Shown here one piece after another: positions 19,477 to 28,869 of a DNA stretch of 64,000 nucleotides. Under the pieces are notes generated by a model. It was not told where the DNA came from and made no database searches. It saw only the letters and a program-made list of their open reading frames with translations. The position numbers were made by a program, and so were the translations under genes. Position 1 is the stretch's first letter. Each line of letters opens with the position of its first letter. The stretch covers positions 1 through 64,000 of the forward strand of contig NC_022198.1 of assembly GCF_000590555.1 (NCBI RefSeq), written 5' to 3'. Source of the stretch: Corynebacterium argentoratense DSM 44202 (lineage in GTDB: Bacteria; Actinomycetota; Actinomycetes; Mycobacteriales; Mycobacteriaceae).

Positions 19477-19554
19477 CCTGACATCCGTCGTGCTGCAGAG
19501 GCATGGAATGAAAAGGGTAGCGTCGCCCACGATGATCTACTCCGTGAAGCGTAA
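19477..19554 (+). pseudogene. Possible C-terminal remnant of an antitoxin-like gene
   Basis: The frame ending at TAA 19552-19554 reads DIRRAAEAWNEKGSVAHDD and then LLREA. This resembles the C-terminal segment of Phd/RelB-type antitoxins (AAEAWxxxGSVxHEDLL). No start codon or N-terminal part is visible because attR lies directly upstream. It could be a gene cut by an earlier insertion at this tRNA. This is speculative. Confidence 0.3.
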
Positions 19555-19587
19555 AAAATCCCAGCCCCGTGAAGGGACTGGGATTTT
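19553..19587 (-). terminator. Terminator after the Lys/Ala-rich membrane protein gene
   Basis: The arms AATCCCAG and CTGGGATT, with inner C/G pairs, end in a T-run when read on the minus strand. It lies 41 bases after the minus-strand gene's stop. Confidence 0.75.
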
Positions 19588-19627
19588 CTTTAACCTACCG
19601 GCTTAGCCGGAAGAGAGCATTAAAGAA

Positions 19628-20455
19628 CTACTTAGTGTTCTTCTTAGGCTGTTGGGCCTTGTTCTGGGCCTGGTTCTTAGCCTGCTCAACCTTAGCGCCT
19701 GCCTTGTCAGCGGCGTCCTTAGCTGCGTCCTTGACCTCTTCAGCCTTGTCCTTTGCGGCGTCCGCAGCGTCGGAGGCCTTGTCCTTCAGCTCCTCGGCCT
19801 TTTCGGCGGCAGCTTCTTTGACTTCTTCAGCCTTATCAGCAGCCTTGTCGGCAACGTCGCTGGCTTTCTTCTTCAGGTCGTTAACGGTCGGCGGCTCCTT
19901 TTCGATGGAGATGTCCTCGCGGAAGAAGAAGTAGTACACAGCTGCACCGACACCGGCGAGCAGGATCAGCCAGGACAACACCTTGCCGAAGCCGCCCTTG
20001 TCCTTACCCTGGGCCTTCAGGGCCTTTTCAGCGCGCTTCTGCAGCTTCTTAGCCTTGCGTTTGCTGCAGCAGCCACGCTTCTTAACGTTCTTGGTGGCCT
20101 GCTTCTTAGCCTTGGCAGCAGCCTTGCGGGCCTTCTTGGCTTCGCGGCGGGATAGCTTCTTGGCTTCTTCAGTGCGCACCTGCGCGAGTTCACCAATGCC
20201 GGCACCGAACTCTGCGGCCTTGTTCGACAGCTCTTGTGCTTTTTCGGAGGCCTTGTCGCTGACGTTAGATGCTGCGTTTGCAGCATTCTTCATCAGGTCA
20301 GAGTTCATGGCCTGTTCTGCCTGCTCGCGGGCGGAATCGAGGGCCTGCTCGAAGACATCACCGTAGCGTTTCTTGAGGTCCTTGTAGGTATCTTTGCTGG
20401 ACTTCTTGTAGGTCTTGACGGCTTTCATGCCGAGTTTCAGTAGATCAGAGTTCAT
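19628..20455 (-). CDS. Lys/Ala-rich single-pass membrane protein
   Basis: The 275-residue product is unusual: about 155 highly charged residues with two adjacent Cys (GCCSKRKAKKLQKR), one membrane helix (VLSWLILLAGVGAAVYYFFF, about 165-185), then a long Ala/Lys/Glu helical repeat region (KASDAADAAKDKAEEVKDAA). It has the look of a late-embryogenesis-like or cell-envelope-tethered helical protein. I do not recognise a named family. ATG 20455 is the first methionine consistent with this product; the open frame extends to 21151 across the opposite-strand ppiA gene, which is not credible. It faces ppiA. Confidence 0.75.
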   Translation of the reverse strand: MNSDLLKLGMKAVKTYKKSSKDTYKDLKKRYGDVFEQALDSAREQAEQAMNSDLMKNAANAASNVSDKASEKAQELSNKAAEFGAGIGELAQVRTEEAKKLSRREAKKARKAAAKAKKQATKNVKKRGCCSKRKAKKLQKRAEKALKAQGKDKGGFGKVLSWLILLAGVGAAVYYFFFREDISIEKEPPTVNDLKKKASDVADKAADKAEEVKEAAAEKAEELKDKASDAADAAKDKAEEVKDAAKDAADKAGAKVEQAKNQAQNKAQQPKKNTK

Positions 20456-20578
20456 GCACACCAGGGTACCTGTGCTGCGAAAAACCTGCAGAAAACTTGG
20501 CGGTCCTGGCGGAATTGTCCGTAAGCCATGAGCGAACATCACAACCATTACCTGCTTGGCGTTGGTAGCATGGCGTTC

Positions 20579-21100
20579 ATGACTTTGAAGACTGCAACAG
20601 CGATCATGCACACCAATGTTGGTGACATCGAGATCGAACTTTTCGGCAATCACGCACCCGAGACCGTCGCTAACTTTGTTGGCCTGGCGGAGGGCACCAA
20701 GGAGTATGTCGAAAACGCTAACGGAACCAACTCTGGCCCCTTCTACGATGGCGCCCCCTTCCACCGTGTCATCGATGGTTTCATGATTCAGGGCGGCGAC
20801 CCCACAGGTACCGGCCGTGGCGGCCCCGGCTACCAGTTCGCTGACGAGTTCCACCCGGAGCTCCAGTTTGACCGCCCCTTCCTGCTGGCTATGGCGAATG
20901 CGGGCCCGGGCACCAACGGTTCCCAGTTCTTCATCACGGTTGCTCCGACCCCGCACCTGAACAACCGCCACACCATCTTCGGTGAGGTCACCGCTGAGGA
21001 TTCCCAGAAGGTCGTTCAGGCAATTGCGTCGACCGCTACGGATCGCTACGACCGTCCGGTTGAGCCGATCGTGATCACCTCCATCGAGATCAAGCAGTAG
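20579..21100 (+). CDS. ppiA: Cyclophilin-type peptidyl-prolyl cis-trans isomerase
   Basis: PpiA speeds proline isomerisation during protein folding. The 173-residue product has the cyclophilin core: [20 protein letters not shown] with the catalytic Arg, [22 protein letters not shown] and [11 protein letters not shown]. No signal peptide is seen, so it is cytoplasmic. The frame is open from 20528; I chose ATG 20579 because the protein then begins a few residues before the first strand, as in homologues. ATG 20570 is also possible. Confidence 0.95.
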   Translation: MTLKTATAIMHTNVGDIEIELFGNHAPETVANFVGLAEGTKEYVENANGTNSGPFYDGAPFHRVIDGFMIQGGDPTGTGRGGPGYQFADEFHPELQFDRPFLLAMANAGPGTNGSQFFITVAPTPHLNNRHTIFGEVTAEDSQKVVQAIASTATDRYDRPVEPIVITSIEIKQ

Positions 21101-21185
21101 TTCCTCTCCCCAGGTTGTACTGCAGGCGTCATGGGCTGATTTCAGCTTCATGACGCCGCGTTCACCTTCTGGTGGACGAGTTGCT

Positions 21186-21213
21186 AGGCGTCGCAGTGTA
21201 TGCGGCGCCTTTT
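21186..21213 (+). terminator. Possible terminator after ppiA
   Basis: The arms AGGCG and CGCCT, with inner CGC/GCG pairs, are followed by TTT. Just upstream, GGCGTCATG and CATGACGCC (about 21124-21159) form another hairpin that contains one TGACGCCGCG decamer. Confidence 0.4.
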
Positions 21214-21253
21214 GCGTTGGGGGGGCGTTGATGAGGCCCTAAGATGGGCTCCT

Positions 21254-21835
21254 ATGAGCTACTACAGCACGCCATCATCGCCCTATGCTGACTTCTTCCG
21301 CACGAGGAAGGTCACAACGGCCTTGAGTGTGTTGATCATCGCCTGCTACTTCGTCCTTAAGCCGTCGTGGGCGGGTTTTTCCGCTTATGCGTTGGATAGC
21401 GGCCACTGGTGGGTGCTGGTGACGAACTTTTTTACCCATTTCAGTCTCGATCACTTGTTGTTTAACGTGATGATGATCGTGCTCGTGGGTGGGGAAATCG
21501 AGCGGGTGTTTGGCCCGGGCGCGATGCTATTGACGTTCTTCCTGGGTGGGTTTGGTGGAACCCTCGCAGTGTGGGCGTTCGATCCTTATAGTTTGACCGC
21601 CGGCGCGTCGAGCGCAGGTTACGCGGTGATGGGTGTCCTGTTGATGATGAGTCGGGACAAGCGTGGGCCGGCTGTCCTGCTTGGCATCAATATTTTGTAT
21701 TCGTTTTTCCCGGGGGTGTCCATGTGGGGCCATATTGGTGGCCTGGTTGGTGGGTTTGTTGCGGCGGGGATTATCAAAGCGATGTTTCGTCGGCAGCAGG
21801 CGGGCAGCCGGGGTGCTCCGTGGAGCATGGGGTAG
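21254..21835 (+). CDS. Rhomboid-family intramembrane serine protease
   Basis: Rhomboids cut substrates inside the membrane using a Ser-His pair. The 193-residue product has about six membrane segments, the HFSLDHLLFNVMMIVLVG segment of helix 2, the serine segment LTAGASSAGYAVMG and the His segment MWGHIGGLVGGF. The residue after the serine is Ser rather than the usual Gly. It follows ppiA, as in other corynebacteria. The start at ATG 21254 was chosen because the frame upstream to 21200 is in the ppiA terminator region. Confidence 0.88.
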   Translation: MSYYSTPSSPYADFFRTRKVTTALSVLIIACYFVLKPSWAGFSAYALDSGHWWVLVTNFFTHFSLDHLLFNVMMIVLVGGEIERVFGPGAMLLTFFLGGFGGTLAVWAFDPYSLTAGASSAGYAVMGVLLMMSRDKRGPAVLLGINILYSFFPGVSMWGHIGGLVGGFVAAGIIKAMFRRQQAGSRGAPWSMG

Positions 21836-21870
21836 GGCAAAAACTGGTGGCTGTCTAGTTGTCAATTTAG

Positions 21871-21905
21871 GCCGCTTCGGTGGGTGCACCGGGGCGGCTT
21901 TTTGT
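21871..21905 (+). terminator. Terminator after the rhomboid gene
   Basis: The arms GCCGC and GCGGC, extended by CGGT/ACCG, are followed by a T-run. It lies 36 bases after the stop codon. Confidence 0.8.
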
Positions 21906-21959
21906 TGCTCTGGTGTTGTCCCAGGTGGCTGTTTGCGACACGCCGAGTGAGCTGCATTG

Positions 21960-22180
21960 TGTGGACGATTGTGGACAACTGTGGATAACTCTGGTTTTTC
22001 CACAGGGGTTATGCACATTGTGGATAACTACAGTTTTGTAATTTTCCTACTGTAAGAGCAAAACCCCAGTTAAAGCGCTAAAAACCCAGTACACAGGCAT
22101 GTGGGAAGAAGTTATCCACAGGATATGGATTAGACGGTGGATAACGTGGCGAATCCCACGTTGTGAACAAGTTATCCCCA
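21960..22180. other. Dense DnaA-box cluster
   Basis: Three exact DnaA boxes are present: 21980-21988 and 22019-22027 on one strand and 22112-22120 on the other. One- or two-mismatch boxes lie at 21960, 21970, 21996, 22009, 22136 and 22172. That is about nine boxes in 220 bp, with an A/T-rich stretch at 22028-22060. No gene lies in 21836-22264. It may be a DnaA-titration site, a second origin element or a regulatory site. Confidence 0.7.
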
Positions 22181-22191
22181 GGGAAGACATG

Positions 22192-22218
22192 AAAAAAGGA
22201 GCCCTAGAAGGGGCTCCT
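22192..22218 (-). terminator. Terminator of the crgA/pkn operon
   Basis: The arms AGGAGCCC and GGGCTCCT are followed on the minus strand by a run of T. It lies 47 bases after the crgA stop. Confidence 0.8.
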
Positions 22219-22264
22219 GAATCAGTAGTTTTAACAGCCGAGAATGGCCACGAGATCTCTAACG

Positions 22265-22528
22265 CTAACGCCAGCCGGTAGTCATCAACAAACCCATGAT
22301 GAACAAGCCGAAACCGATCAAGTAATTCCAGGCGTTGAGCTTAGCCATCCAGGCGATCTCGGGGCCGAAGATGTACTGCACAACTAACCACAGCAAGCCG
22401 GCGAGCATAAGCCCAAACATGATGATCTTGTACCACAGTGGGGTGCCACTGGAGTTGATTTTCACCGGGGTGCGGTTAGCCGGAGTGGTGGACACCGGGG
22501 CGTTCTTCGTTACCTTTGCCTTAGGCAT
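22265..22528 (-). CDS. crgA: Cell division protein CrgA
   Basis: CrgA is a small two-helix membrane protein that works with FtsZ and penicillin-binding proteins at the septum of actinobacteria. The 87-residue product has a basic Thr/Pro-rich N-terminus and two membrane helices ([19 protein letters not shown] and [17 protein letters not shown]). Position next to pknB is conserved. It starts at ATG 22528, with AGGAG upstream. Confidence 0.95.
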   Translation of the reverse strand: MPKAKVTKNAPVSTTPANRTPVKINSSGTPLWYKIIMFGLMLAGLLWLVVQYIFGPEIAWMAKLNAWNYLIGFGLFIMGLLMTTGWR

Positions 22529-22557
22529 GTGTTCTCCTTAAAAGTCCTTTGCCCATC

Positions 22558-24594
22558 TTAGGGCAGCAGATCGAAAACGTACACCTGGACGGTGACGGGG
22601 GCGTCTTTAATCAGTGGTTGACCCGCAGCTGGGGTCTGCCCGGCGATCTTGCCTTGGTCGAGCAGCACAGGGGTTTTCACCTGTTCCACAACAAGTGCGC
22701 TATCGGGTGCGGCCCAACCGGTGCCCCGCAGCGTGGCCAACGCCTGGGTGGACACCAACCCGGTCAGGTCAGGCATGGTGATTCGGTTGCCGCGCGACAC
22801 CTTCACCGCGACGTCAGAACCCTTGGGTATGTCACTGCCTTCGCCCTCTGCGCTGACGACGGTGCCTTCCGGCTGGTCAGAATCGATGTACTCCAGCACC
22901 GGCACGAAGCCCAGGCTGGTGAGGTTTCCTTCCGCGCGTTCCCACTTCAAGCCGGTGATGACAGGTACGCGTACCTCGTCGACACCAGTGGACACTGTGA
23001 TCGCGACCTTCGTGCCCTTGGACACTTGGTTGCCGGCCCGTGGCGACTGTTCGATCACGGCGCCTTCCTTCACGGTGTCGGAAGGCTGTTCCTTAACCTG
23101 ACGATCAAGCTCCAGCCCAGCGGATTCCAGGATTTTCGCTGCTTCTTCCGTATTGCGCCCCGTGAGGTCTGGCACTTCGGTGATTTCTTTACCGGAGGAC
23201 ACAATGAGGGTGACGGTGCTGCCCTTCACAATCTCTGAACCGCTGGCCGGGTTGGTGGCGATCACAGTTCCACGGGGCGCCTTCGGGTCGGCCTGCTGGC
23301 GTACGTCGACGGTGAAGCCGGCGTCGCGTAGGCGCGTGGTGGCTTGCTCTTCGCTCATTCCGCTGACCGAGGGGATCGCCACGGTGCTGGCGGTGCTAGT
23401 GCTGGACTTGCCGGTGACATAGTCGTAGGTGAACACCCCGCCGACACCAATGAGGACCACCGCCAGCAACCCGGCCAACACGGCTGGCCAGCGGGAGCCG
23501 CGCTCGTCATAGTCGTCGTAGTCATCGAAATCATCACGGGTGTTGACGTCGCGTCGGTTCTGCTGGGGCGCAACCTGTGCGGGTTGGCGGTGGATGTCCG
23601 CCGCTTGGGCAGGCTGGTAGGTGGAGGTAGCGGGGTAGGCCTGGGGGGCCGGTGCCGGTGTGGCGGGGATAGTGGTGGTGGGGGCTTCGTGAAGACCGGG
23701 TCGTGCGTGTGCCCCGCGGCCTTGGGATTGTTGGGGGGCTACGTGGGTGCGCGCCGCGTTAGCAATCGTGTTGCGCGCGACGCGGCCTAGGTCATCGGCC
23801 ATTTCCGTGGCGCTTTGATAACGATCGGCCGGATGCTTTGCCATGGCAGTGAGCGTCACGGCGTCAATATTTAAAGCCTCGGTGGGGGTGAGGCCAGAGA
23901 TGAATTCCGACGGCGGGGTGGGGTTATCGTGAACATGCTGGTAGGCGACGGCAACGGGGGATTCCCCTTCGAAGGGCGGACGCCCGGTGATCACTTCGTA
24001 GAGGACACACCCCAAGGCGTACACGTCAGAGGCGGCCTCTGCTTTTTTGCCGCGGGCCTGCTCGGGGGAGAGGTACTGGGCGGTGCCGATAACAGCCGCG
24101 GTTTGTGTCATGGCGGCGGTGGAATCGTTGACGGCGCGGGCGATACCAAAATCCATCACCTTCACAGCACCGGTGTTGGTGATCATGATGTTCGCGGGTT
24201 TGATATCGCGGTGGATGATGCCGGCATCGTGGCTGACCTGCAGCGCCTCGCACACGGGGATCAGGGTGCTGGCCGCCTGGGCGGGCGTCATGGGGCCCTG
24301 CTCGCGCACAATGTCGCGCAAGGTGCGGCCGTGCACCCGCTCCATCACTATGTAGGGCACGCCCTCCCATTCGCCAGAATCGTACACAGCAACGATGGTC
24401 GCGTGGTTGAGCTTGCCGGCGTTGGTAGCTTCCCGCCGGAAACGCTCGCGGAAACTATCGTCGCGCGCCAACTCTGCACGCATCACCTTCACCGCGACAC
24501 TGCGACCCAAAAGGGTGTCGGTAGCTGCGTAAACATCCGACATGCCACCGGTGCCGATGACCTCGCCGAGTTCGTATCGGTCTGCAAGAATCAT
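22558..24594 (-). CDS. pknB: Ser/Thr protein kinase PknB with four PASTA domains
   Basis: PknB senses the cell wall and controls growth and division. The 678-residue product has a kinase domain (about 1-275) with GTGGMSDVYAA, AVKVM, HRDIKPANIM and DFGIA, a juxtamembrane Pro/Gln-rich region (about 290-370), one membrane helix ([20 protein letters not shown]) and four extracellular PASTA repeats. The start overlaps the pknA stop by ATGA, so the two kinases are coupled. Confidence 0.97.
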   Translation of the reverse strand: MILADRYELGEVIGTGGMSDVYAATDTLLGRSVAVKVMRAELARDDSFRERFRREATNAGKLNHATIVAVYDSGEWEGVPYIVMERVHGRTLRDIVREQGPMTPAQAASTLIPVCEALQVSHDAGIIHRDIKPANIMITNTGAVKVMDFGIARAVNDSTAAMTQTAAVIGTAQYLSPEQARGKKAEAASDVYALGCVLYEVITGRPPFEGESPVAVAYQHVHDNPTPPSEFISGLTPTEALNIDAVTLTAMAKHPADRYQSATEMADDLGRVARNTIANAARTHVAPQQSQGRGAHARPGLHEAPTTTIPATPAPAPQAYPATSTYQPAQAADIHRQPAQVAPQQNRRDVNTRDDFDDYDDYDERGSRWPAVLAGLLAVVLIGVGGVFTYDYVTGKSSTSTASTVAIPSVSGMSEEQATTRLRDAGFTVDVRQQADPKAPRGTVIATNPASGSEIVKGSTVTLIVSSGKEITEVPDLTGRNTEEAAKILESAGLELDRQVKEQPSDTVKEGAVIEQSPRAGNQVSKGTKVAITVSTGVDEVRVPVITGLKWERAEGNLTSLGFVPVLEYIDSDQPEGTVVSAEGEGSDIPKGSDVAVKVSRGNRITMPDLTGLVSTQALATLRGTGWAAPDSALVVEQVKTPVLLDQGKIAGQTPAAGQPLIKDAPVTVQVYVFDLLP

Positions 24595-26108
24595 GGTTGG
24601 GGGCTCGTTTCGTTCGTGTCGTCTACAGTGCCTGCGGGCGGGGTGGTGCCGGTGTCACCACCAGGTTGATCACTATCCGCGGGGGTACGCGGTGTGGTGG
24701 TCGTCCCAACGCTGGGGCTCGGCGGCGTATCAGCATCACGGCCGTCATCAGGCTTATCTACGGGCGTGGAGGTGGTGGTTGTCGATTTTGTTGTTGACGT
24801 CGGCTCCTCCCGCGGCGTCGTCGGTTCAACAGGACGCGGTGCGGGTGCGGGTGTGGGCGCCTGCGTCGGCTTTGCAGGAACCGTGGTGATCTGCGTTTCG
24901 GTTACGACCGTCGGCGTCGGCTTCGGGGTGGTGCCGATCAAACCAAAAGCGTTAGCCAAGATAAATGCCGTCGCACCGATCAAGGCCGTGACCAGCACAC
25001 CCACCAAGATCGGGATGGCCTTGGACTGCTTCTTCCGCGGCTTAGCTTGAGTGACTTGGGGCGCCGAAGTGGCCTGTCCTTGGTTGAGGGTTTGCGGGCG
25101 ACGCTGGGCAGCCGTAGCACCAGCACCAGACTGGGCAGCAGCCCCGGCCCCAACCGTAGCACCAGCGCCCGCGCCAATCACCTGCTGCAGGTGAGTCGTG
25201 GCATGCGGATCCACAAAACCACCCGCAACCGGAGCCTGCGAAGGCAACACCGTGGTCGGGGCGTCATTAATCATCCGTGGCGCCGGCGGCCACTGCCCAC
25301 ACCGAACCGCAGCAATAGCTTGGGCAAACTCTGCTCCGTCAGCGTAACGCGACGCAGGGTCTTTGCGCAACGCAATGCTGATGAGCTCCCGCGCGGCGTC
25401 AGAAATCGGAGCATCAATGTGCGGCGGGGCCTGGCTAATATGCGCCAACGCCACCGACACCGAGGAATCCCCACTAAATGGGCGGGAACCCGACAACATC
25501 TCAAAGCCCACAACACCCAGCGAATACACATCAGATGCCGGGGTGACATCAAAACCCTGAGCCTGCTCCGGGGACACATACTGCGCCGTACCGACAACCA
25601 TGCCGGTGCGCGTCAATGCCACCGACTGGGCCGCCTTCACGATCCCGAAATCAGTGATCTTCACAATCGCGCCACGCGCCGGGTCCCCCACAGCAGTGCC
25701 GGAAGAATCACGCAACAACAAATTGCCAGGCTTAATGTCGCGATGCACCAAACCAGCATTGTGAATTGCAGCCAAACCAGATGCGGCCTGCTCCAAAATG
25801 TTCAGCGCGTCATCCTCAGCCAAAGGCTGCCCACTACCCAGATTCGACAGCAAATCCGCCAAAGATTGGCCCGGCACATACTCCATCACCAGGGAAGAAT
25901 CCTGGTAATCATAGGTGCGCACCACATGCGGATTGTCGATCTTTAACGAGGATTCAGCCTCGGTGCGGAAACGGTCCACAAACTCAGGGGCCGCCGAAAA
26001 CTCCGGGCGGAGGATCTTCACAGCCACCGGACCCTGCTCCGTGTCCGCCAACCACACGGTGGACATGCCACCGTGGCCAATAACCCTGTTCAACCTGTAG
26101 TGCATCAT
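24591..26108 (-). CDS. pknA: Ser/Thr protein kinase PknA
   Basis: PknA pairs with PknB and phosphorylates division and wall proteins. The 505-residue product has GHGGMSTVWLA, AVKIL, HRDIKPGNLL and DFGIV kinase motifs, an Ala/Gln-rich linker, a membrane helix near residue 360 (PILVGVLVTALIGATAFIL) and a Pro/Thr-rich outer tail without PASTA domains. It overlaps pbpA and pknB by 4 bases on either side. Confidence 0.96.
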   Translation of the reverse strand: MMHYRLNRVIGHGGMSTVWLADTEQGPVAVKILRPEFSAAPEFVDRFRTEAESSLKIDNPHVVRTYDYQDSSLVMEYVPGQSLADLLSNLGSGQPLAEDDALNILEQAASGLAAIHNAGLVHRDIKPGNLLLRDSSGTAVGDPARGAIVKITDFGIVKAAQSVALTRTGMVVGTAQYVSPEQAQGFDVTPASDVYSLGVVGFEMLSGSRPFSGDSSVSVALAHISQAPPHIDAPISDAARELISIALRKDPASRYADGAEFAQAIAAVRCGQWPPAPRMINDAPTTVLPSQAPVAGGFVDPHATTHLQQVIGAGAGATVGAGAAAQSGAGATAAQRRPQTLNQGQATSAPQVTQAKPRKKQSKAIPILVGVLVTALIGATAFILANAFGLIGTTPKPTPTVVTETQITTVPAKPTQAPTPAPAPRPVEPTTPREEPTSTTKSTTTTSTPVDKPDDGRDADTPPSPSVGTTTTPRTPADSDQPGGDTGTTPPAGTVDDTNETSPQP

Positions 26109-27508
26109 TGGGCTGCCTCGATTACTGCTCGTCCGATAGGTGCCGCAACAGAACCACCCGTTGCGGCCTGTCCGCGGTCGCCACCGTTTTTCACAACCAC
26201 AGCCACCGCAATGTCCTTGCCGGGGGCAAAAGCGATGTACCAGGCGTGCGGATTAGAGTTGCGGGAATCCTCCCCGTGCTCCGCCGTGCCCGTCTTGGAG
26301 GCAATCTGCACCGAACTATCACCAACTGTGTGGCGTTCGCTCGACAACATCATCTCCGTCAACTGGGCGGCAATGCCCGGATCAATCCGATCAACCTGCT
26401 TCGGCTTCGTCGTGCGCAGAACCTTCAGATCAGGGGCCGTCACCGTCGACACCAGATACGGCTCCATACGCTTGCCGCCATTCGCGACCGTTGCGGCGAC
26501 AACAGCGTTTTCCAACACGCTCATCGTCACGTCGCGCTGGCCGATAGCAGACTGCCCAAGCGAGGCCTGATCAGCAAGATCACCCAGGGTGCCCGGGTCC
26601 ATCGGCAAGCCAATGTCGTAGGTGTCCTGCAGGCCAAAATGCTTAGCGACGTCGCGGAGCGGGTCAGGCCCCACGGCCATCGCCATCTCAGCAAAAGCCG
26701 TATTGCAGGACAGGGTGAACGCATTCATCAACGTTGTCTGATCCCCGCCGCCACAACGCATACCGTCATAGTTTTCCAACGTCGTCGTCGTGTTCGGCAA
26801 GGTGATTTCGGGTGACGCGGTCACGGTGGAATCAGCATTCCACCCCTGGCTTAGCGCCGCAGCGGTGGTAATCACCTTGAACGTCGAACCAGGCGGCAGA
26901 GTCTCTTGCGTCGCGTGGTTGAGCAAAGGCGAGGCAGGATTATCCAAATAGCCAGCCCACGTCTGCTCCGACGTCTCCGGGTCGACGATCAACGCCGGAT
27001 CGTACGACGGGGTAGAGGCCATCGCCAAAATTTCCCCAGACGACGGGCGGATAGCAACCACCGCGCCGTCATAATTCATGTCAGCCAACTGGTGGAACGC
27101 CACATTTTGCAGCGCAGGCTGCAACGTCAAATCAATGTTGGCGCCCGCTGGCTTCTTGCCCATCAGACGCTCCGTCAGCGAAGCATTAAACACCGCAGAC
27201 CCATCCAACACATCGTTATAGCCAAGCTCAAGGCCGGACAAGCCGTAGGTCTCGCTCAAATAACCCTCGACCGGGCCAAACACCAAAGGATTAGTGGGGT
27301 AGTGGCGGCCGTTCTCATCCGAGGTAGCCAACACCAAACCTCCCGCGGAAATCTGCCCACGGGGGGTATCCAGAGAGCGATAATAGGTGCGCTTGTTACG
27401 CGGATCGTCCGCATAGCCCGAAAAGACCTGCACATACTCCAGGTTGGCCAGCAGCACCACACTCATCAGCAGCGTAAACAGGGACGTCAAACGGATAGAA
27501 CGATTCAT
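26105..27508 (-). CDS. pbpA: Penicillin-binding protein 2-type transpeptidase PbpA
   Basis: PbpA crosslinks peptidoglycan together with RodA. The 467-residue product has an N-terminal membrane anchor, a dimerisation domain and a transpeptidase domain with the active-site motif STFK (PPGSTFKVIT), SCN (LSCNTAFAE) and KTG (ASKTGTAEHG). It overlaps rodA by 4 bases and pknA by 4 bases. Confidence 0.96.
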   Translation of the reverse strand: MNRSIRLTSLFTLLMSVVLLANLEYVQVFSGYADDPRNKRTYYRSLDTPRGQISAGGLVLATSDENGRHYPTNPLVFGPVEGYLSETYGLSGLELGYNDVLDGSAVFNASLTERLMGKKPAGANIDLTLQPALQNVAFHQLADMNYDGAVVAIRPSSGEILAMASTPSYDPALIVDPETSEQTWAGYLDNPASPLLNHATQETLPPGSTFKVITTAAALSQGWNADSTVTASPEITLPNTTTTLENYDGMRCGGGDQTTLMNAFTLSCNTAFAEMAMAVGPDPLRDVAKHFGLQDTYDIGLPMDPGTLGDLADQASLGQSAIGQRDVTMSVLENAVVAATVANGGKRMEPYLVSTVTAPDLKVLRTTKPKQVDRIDPGIAAQLTEMMLSSERHTVGDSSVQIASKTGTAEHGEDSRNSNPHAWYIAFAPGKDIAVAVVVKNGGDRGQAATGGSVAAPIGRAVIEAAQ

Positions 27509-28869
27509 CGTGCACCTCCAGCCGCGGCCGATACCTGGCCTGCAGTAGCCCCCGCTGGCGAGTGAGAACCGGAACCCGAGTGTGCGGCAGGGGAGTTCGC
27601 GGCGTCAGAAATCCGCAAAATAATCGCCAACAACATGTAGTTCGCCAACAAAGAAGAACCACCCGCCGACATAAACGGAGTAGTCAAACCGGTCATCGGA
27701 AGCAAAGCCGAAATACCGCCGACAACCACAAATACTTGGATGGCAATCGTCAACGACAAGCCCGAGGCAACCAACTTCCCGAAAGAATCACGGCACTGCA
27801 ACGCCACACGCATACCGCGCGTAATGAAAATGGCGAACAGCATCAAAATGGCCGCCAAACCCACCAGGCCGAGCTCCTCGCCCACCGCCGCCAAAATGAA
27901 ATCCGACACTGCGACGGGAACCTCATTGGGATAACCCTTGCCCAAACCCGTGCCAGACACCCCACCAAAATTTAGACCAAACAAGGCCTGAGACAACTGA
28001 TAACCAGTCGAATCATAATTGTCGAAAGGATTGATGAAGTTCTGAACGCGAGCCTGAATCTTCGAAGAAATCTGATACACGCCCGTGCCGCCAATAGCGA
28101 CCAGCACAACACCAATCAGCAACCACGACACTCTGCCAGTAGCTAAAAACAGCATGCCCAACACAGTGCCGAACAACAGCAAAGCCGGGCCGAAATCATT
28201 TTCCCCAGCCATGATCATCAAAGCCACAGCCCACACCAACAAAATCGGGCCCAAGTCCCGAAGACGCGGAAACTCCATACCCATAAAGTGATAGCCAGCT
28301 ACCGTAAACAATGCGCGCTTATTGACCAACAATTGGGCAAAAAACAGCAGCAGCAGAATCTTGGAAAACTCACCCGGCTGCACCGAAAATGGGCCAATCG
28401 AAATCCAAATATTGGCATCCGCATCCATCGACGTTGGCCACACCATAGGCAGCGTCAACAGCACCAAACCAAGCAGGCCAAGAATATAGGAAAAACGCCC
28501 CAAACTGCGGTGATCACGCAAAATAAACAACAGCACGACCATCATCACCACAGCAAGCAGCGCCCACATCACCTGCTTAGCCGCCAAATTAGGATTCAGG
28601 CGATAAATAATCACCACACCCAAAGCGTTCAACGCAGCAGCCACCGGCAACATAATCTGATCTGCCCGAGGCGCCACAAAACACAACGCCACATGCGCCA
28701 GAGTAAACACCCCGATGTAGCCGCCGATCACCCACCCAAACATCTTGAAGGACTCAATATCCAAATTGGATAAAGTAATCGCCAACACCACAGCAGACAG
28801 AAGCAACAGACGAAGCTCAGCCCACCGTGGATTAAAACTCACACCGCGGGACTCATGCTTGGCAGACAT
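27505..28869 (-). CDS. rodA: SEDS-family glycosyltransferase RodA
   Basis: RodA polymerises lipid II glycan chains. The 454-residue product has about ten to twelve membrane segments and the SEDS signatures WISIGPFSVQPGEFSKI and GLTTPFMSAGGSS. The frame is open to TTG 28887, but GGGAGG lies just upstream of ATG 28869, which overlaps the pstP stop as TGATG, so I chose ATG 28869. The C-terminal tail is Ser/Gly/Ala-rich. Confidence 0.95.
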   Translation of the reverse strand: MSAKHESRGVSFNPRWAELRLLLLSAVVLAITLSNLDIESFKMFGWVIGGYIGVFTLAHVALCFVAPRADQIMLPVAAALNALGVVIIYRLNPNLAAKQVMWALLAVVMMVVLLFILRDHRSLGRFSYILGLLGLVLLTLPMVWPTSMDADANIWISIGPFSVQPGEFSKILLLLFFAQLLVNKRALFTVAGYHFMGMEFPRLRDLGPILLVWAVALMIMAGENDFGPALLLFGTVLGMLFLATGRVSWLLIGVVLVAIGGTGVYQISSKIQARVQNFINPFDNYDSTGYQLSQALFGLNFGGVSGTGLGKGYPNEVPVAVSDFILAAVGEELGLVGLAAILMLFAIFITRGMRVALQCRDSFGKLVASGLSLTIAIQVFVVVGGISALLPMTGLTTPFMSAGGSSLLANYMLLAIILRISDAANSPAAHSGSGSHSPAGATAGQVSAAAGGAR

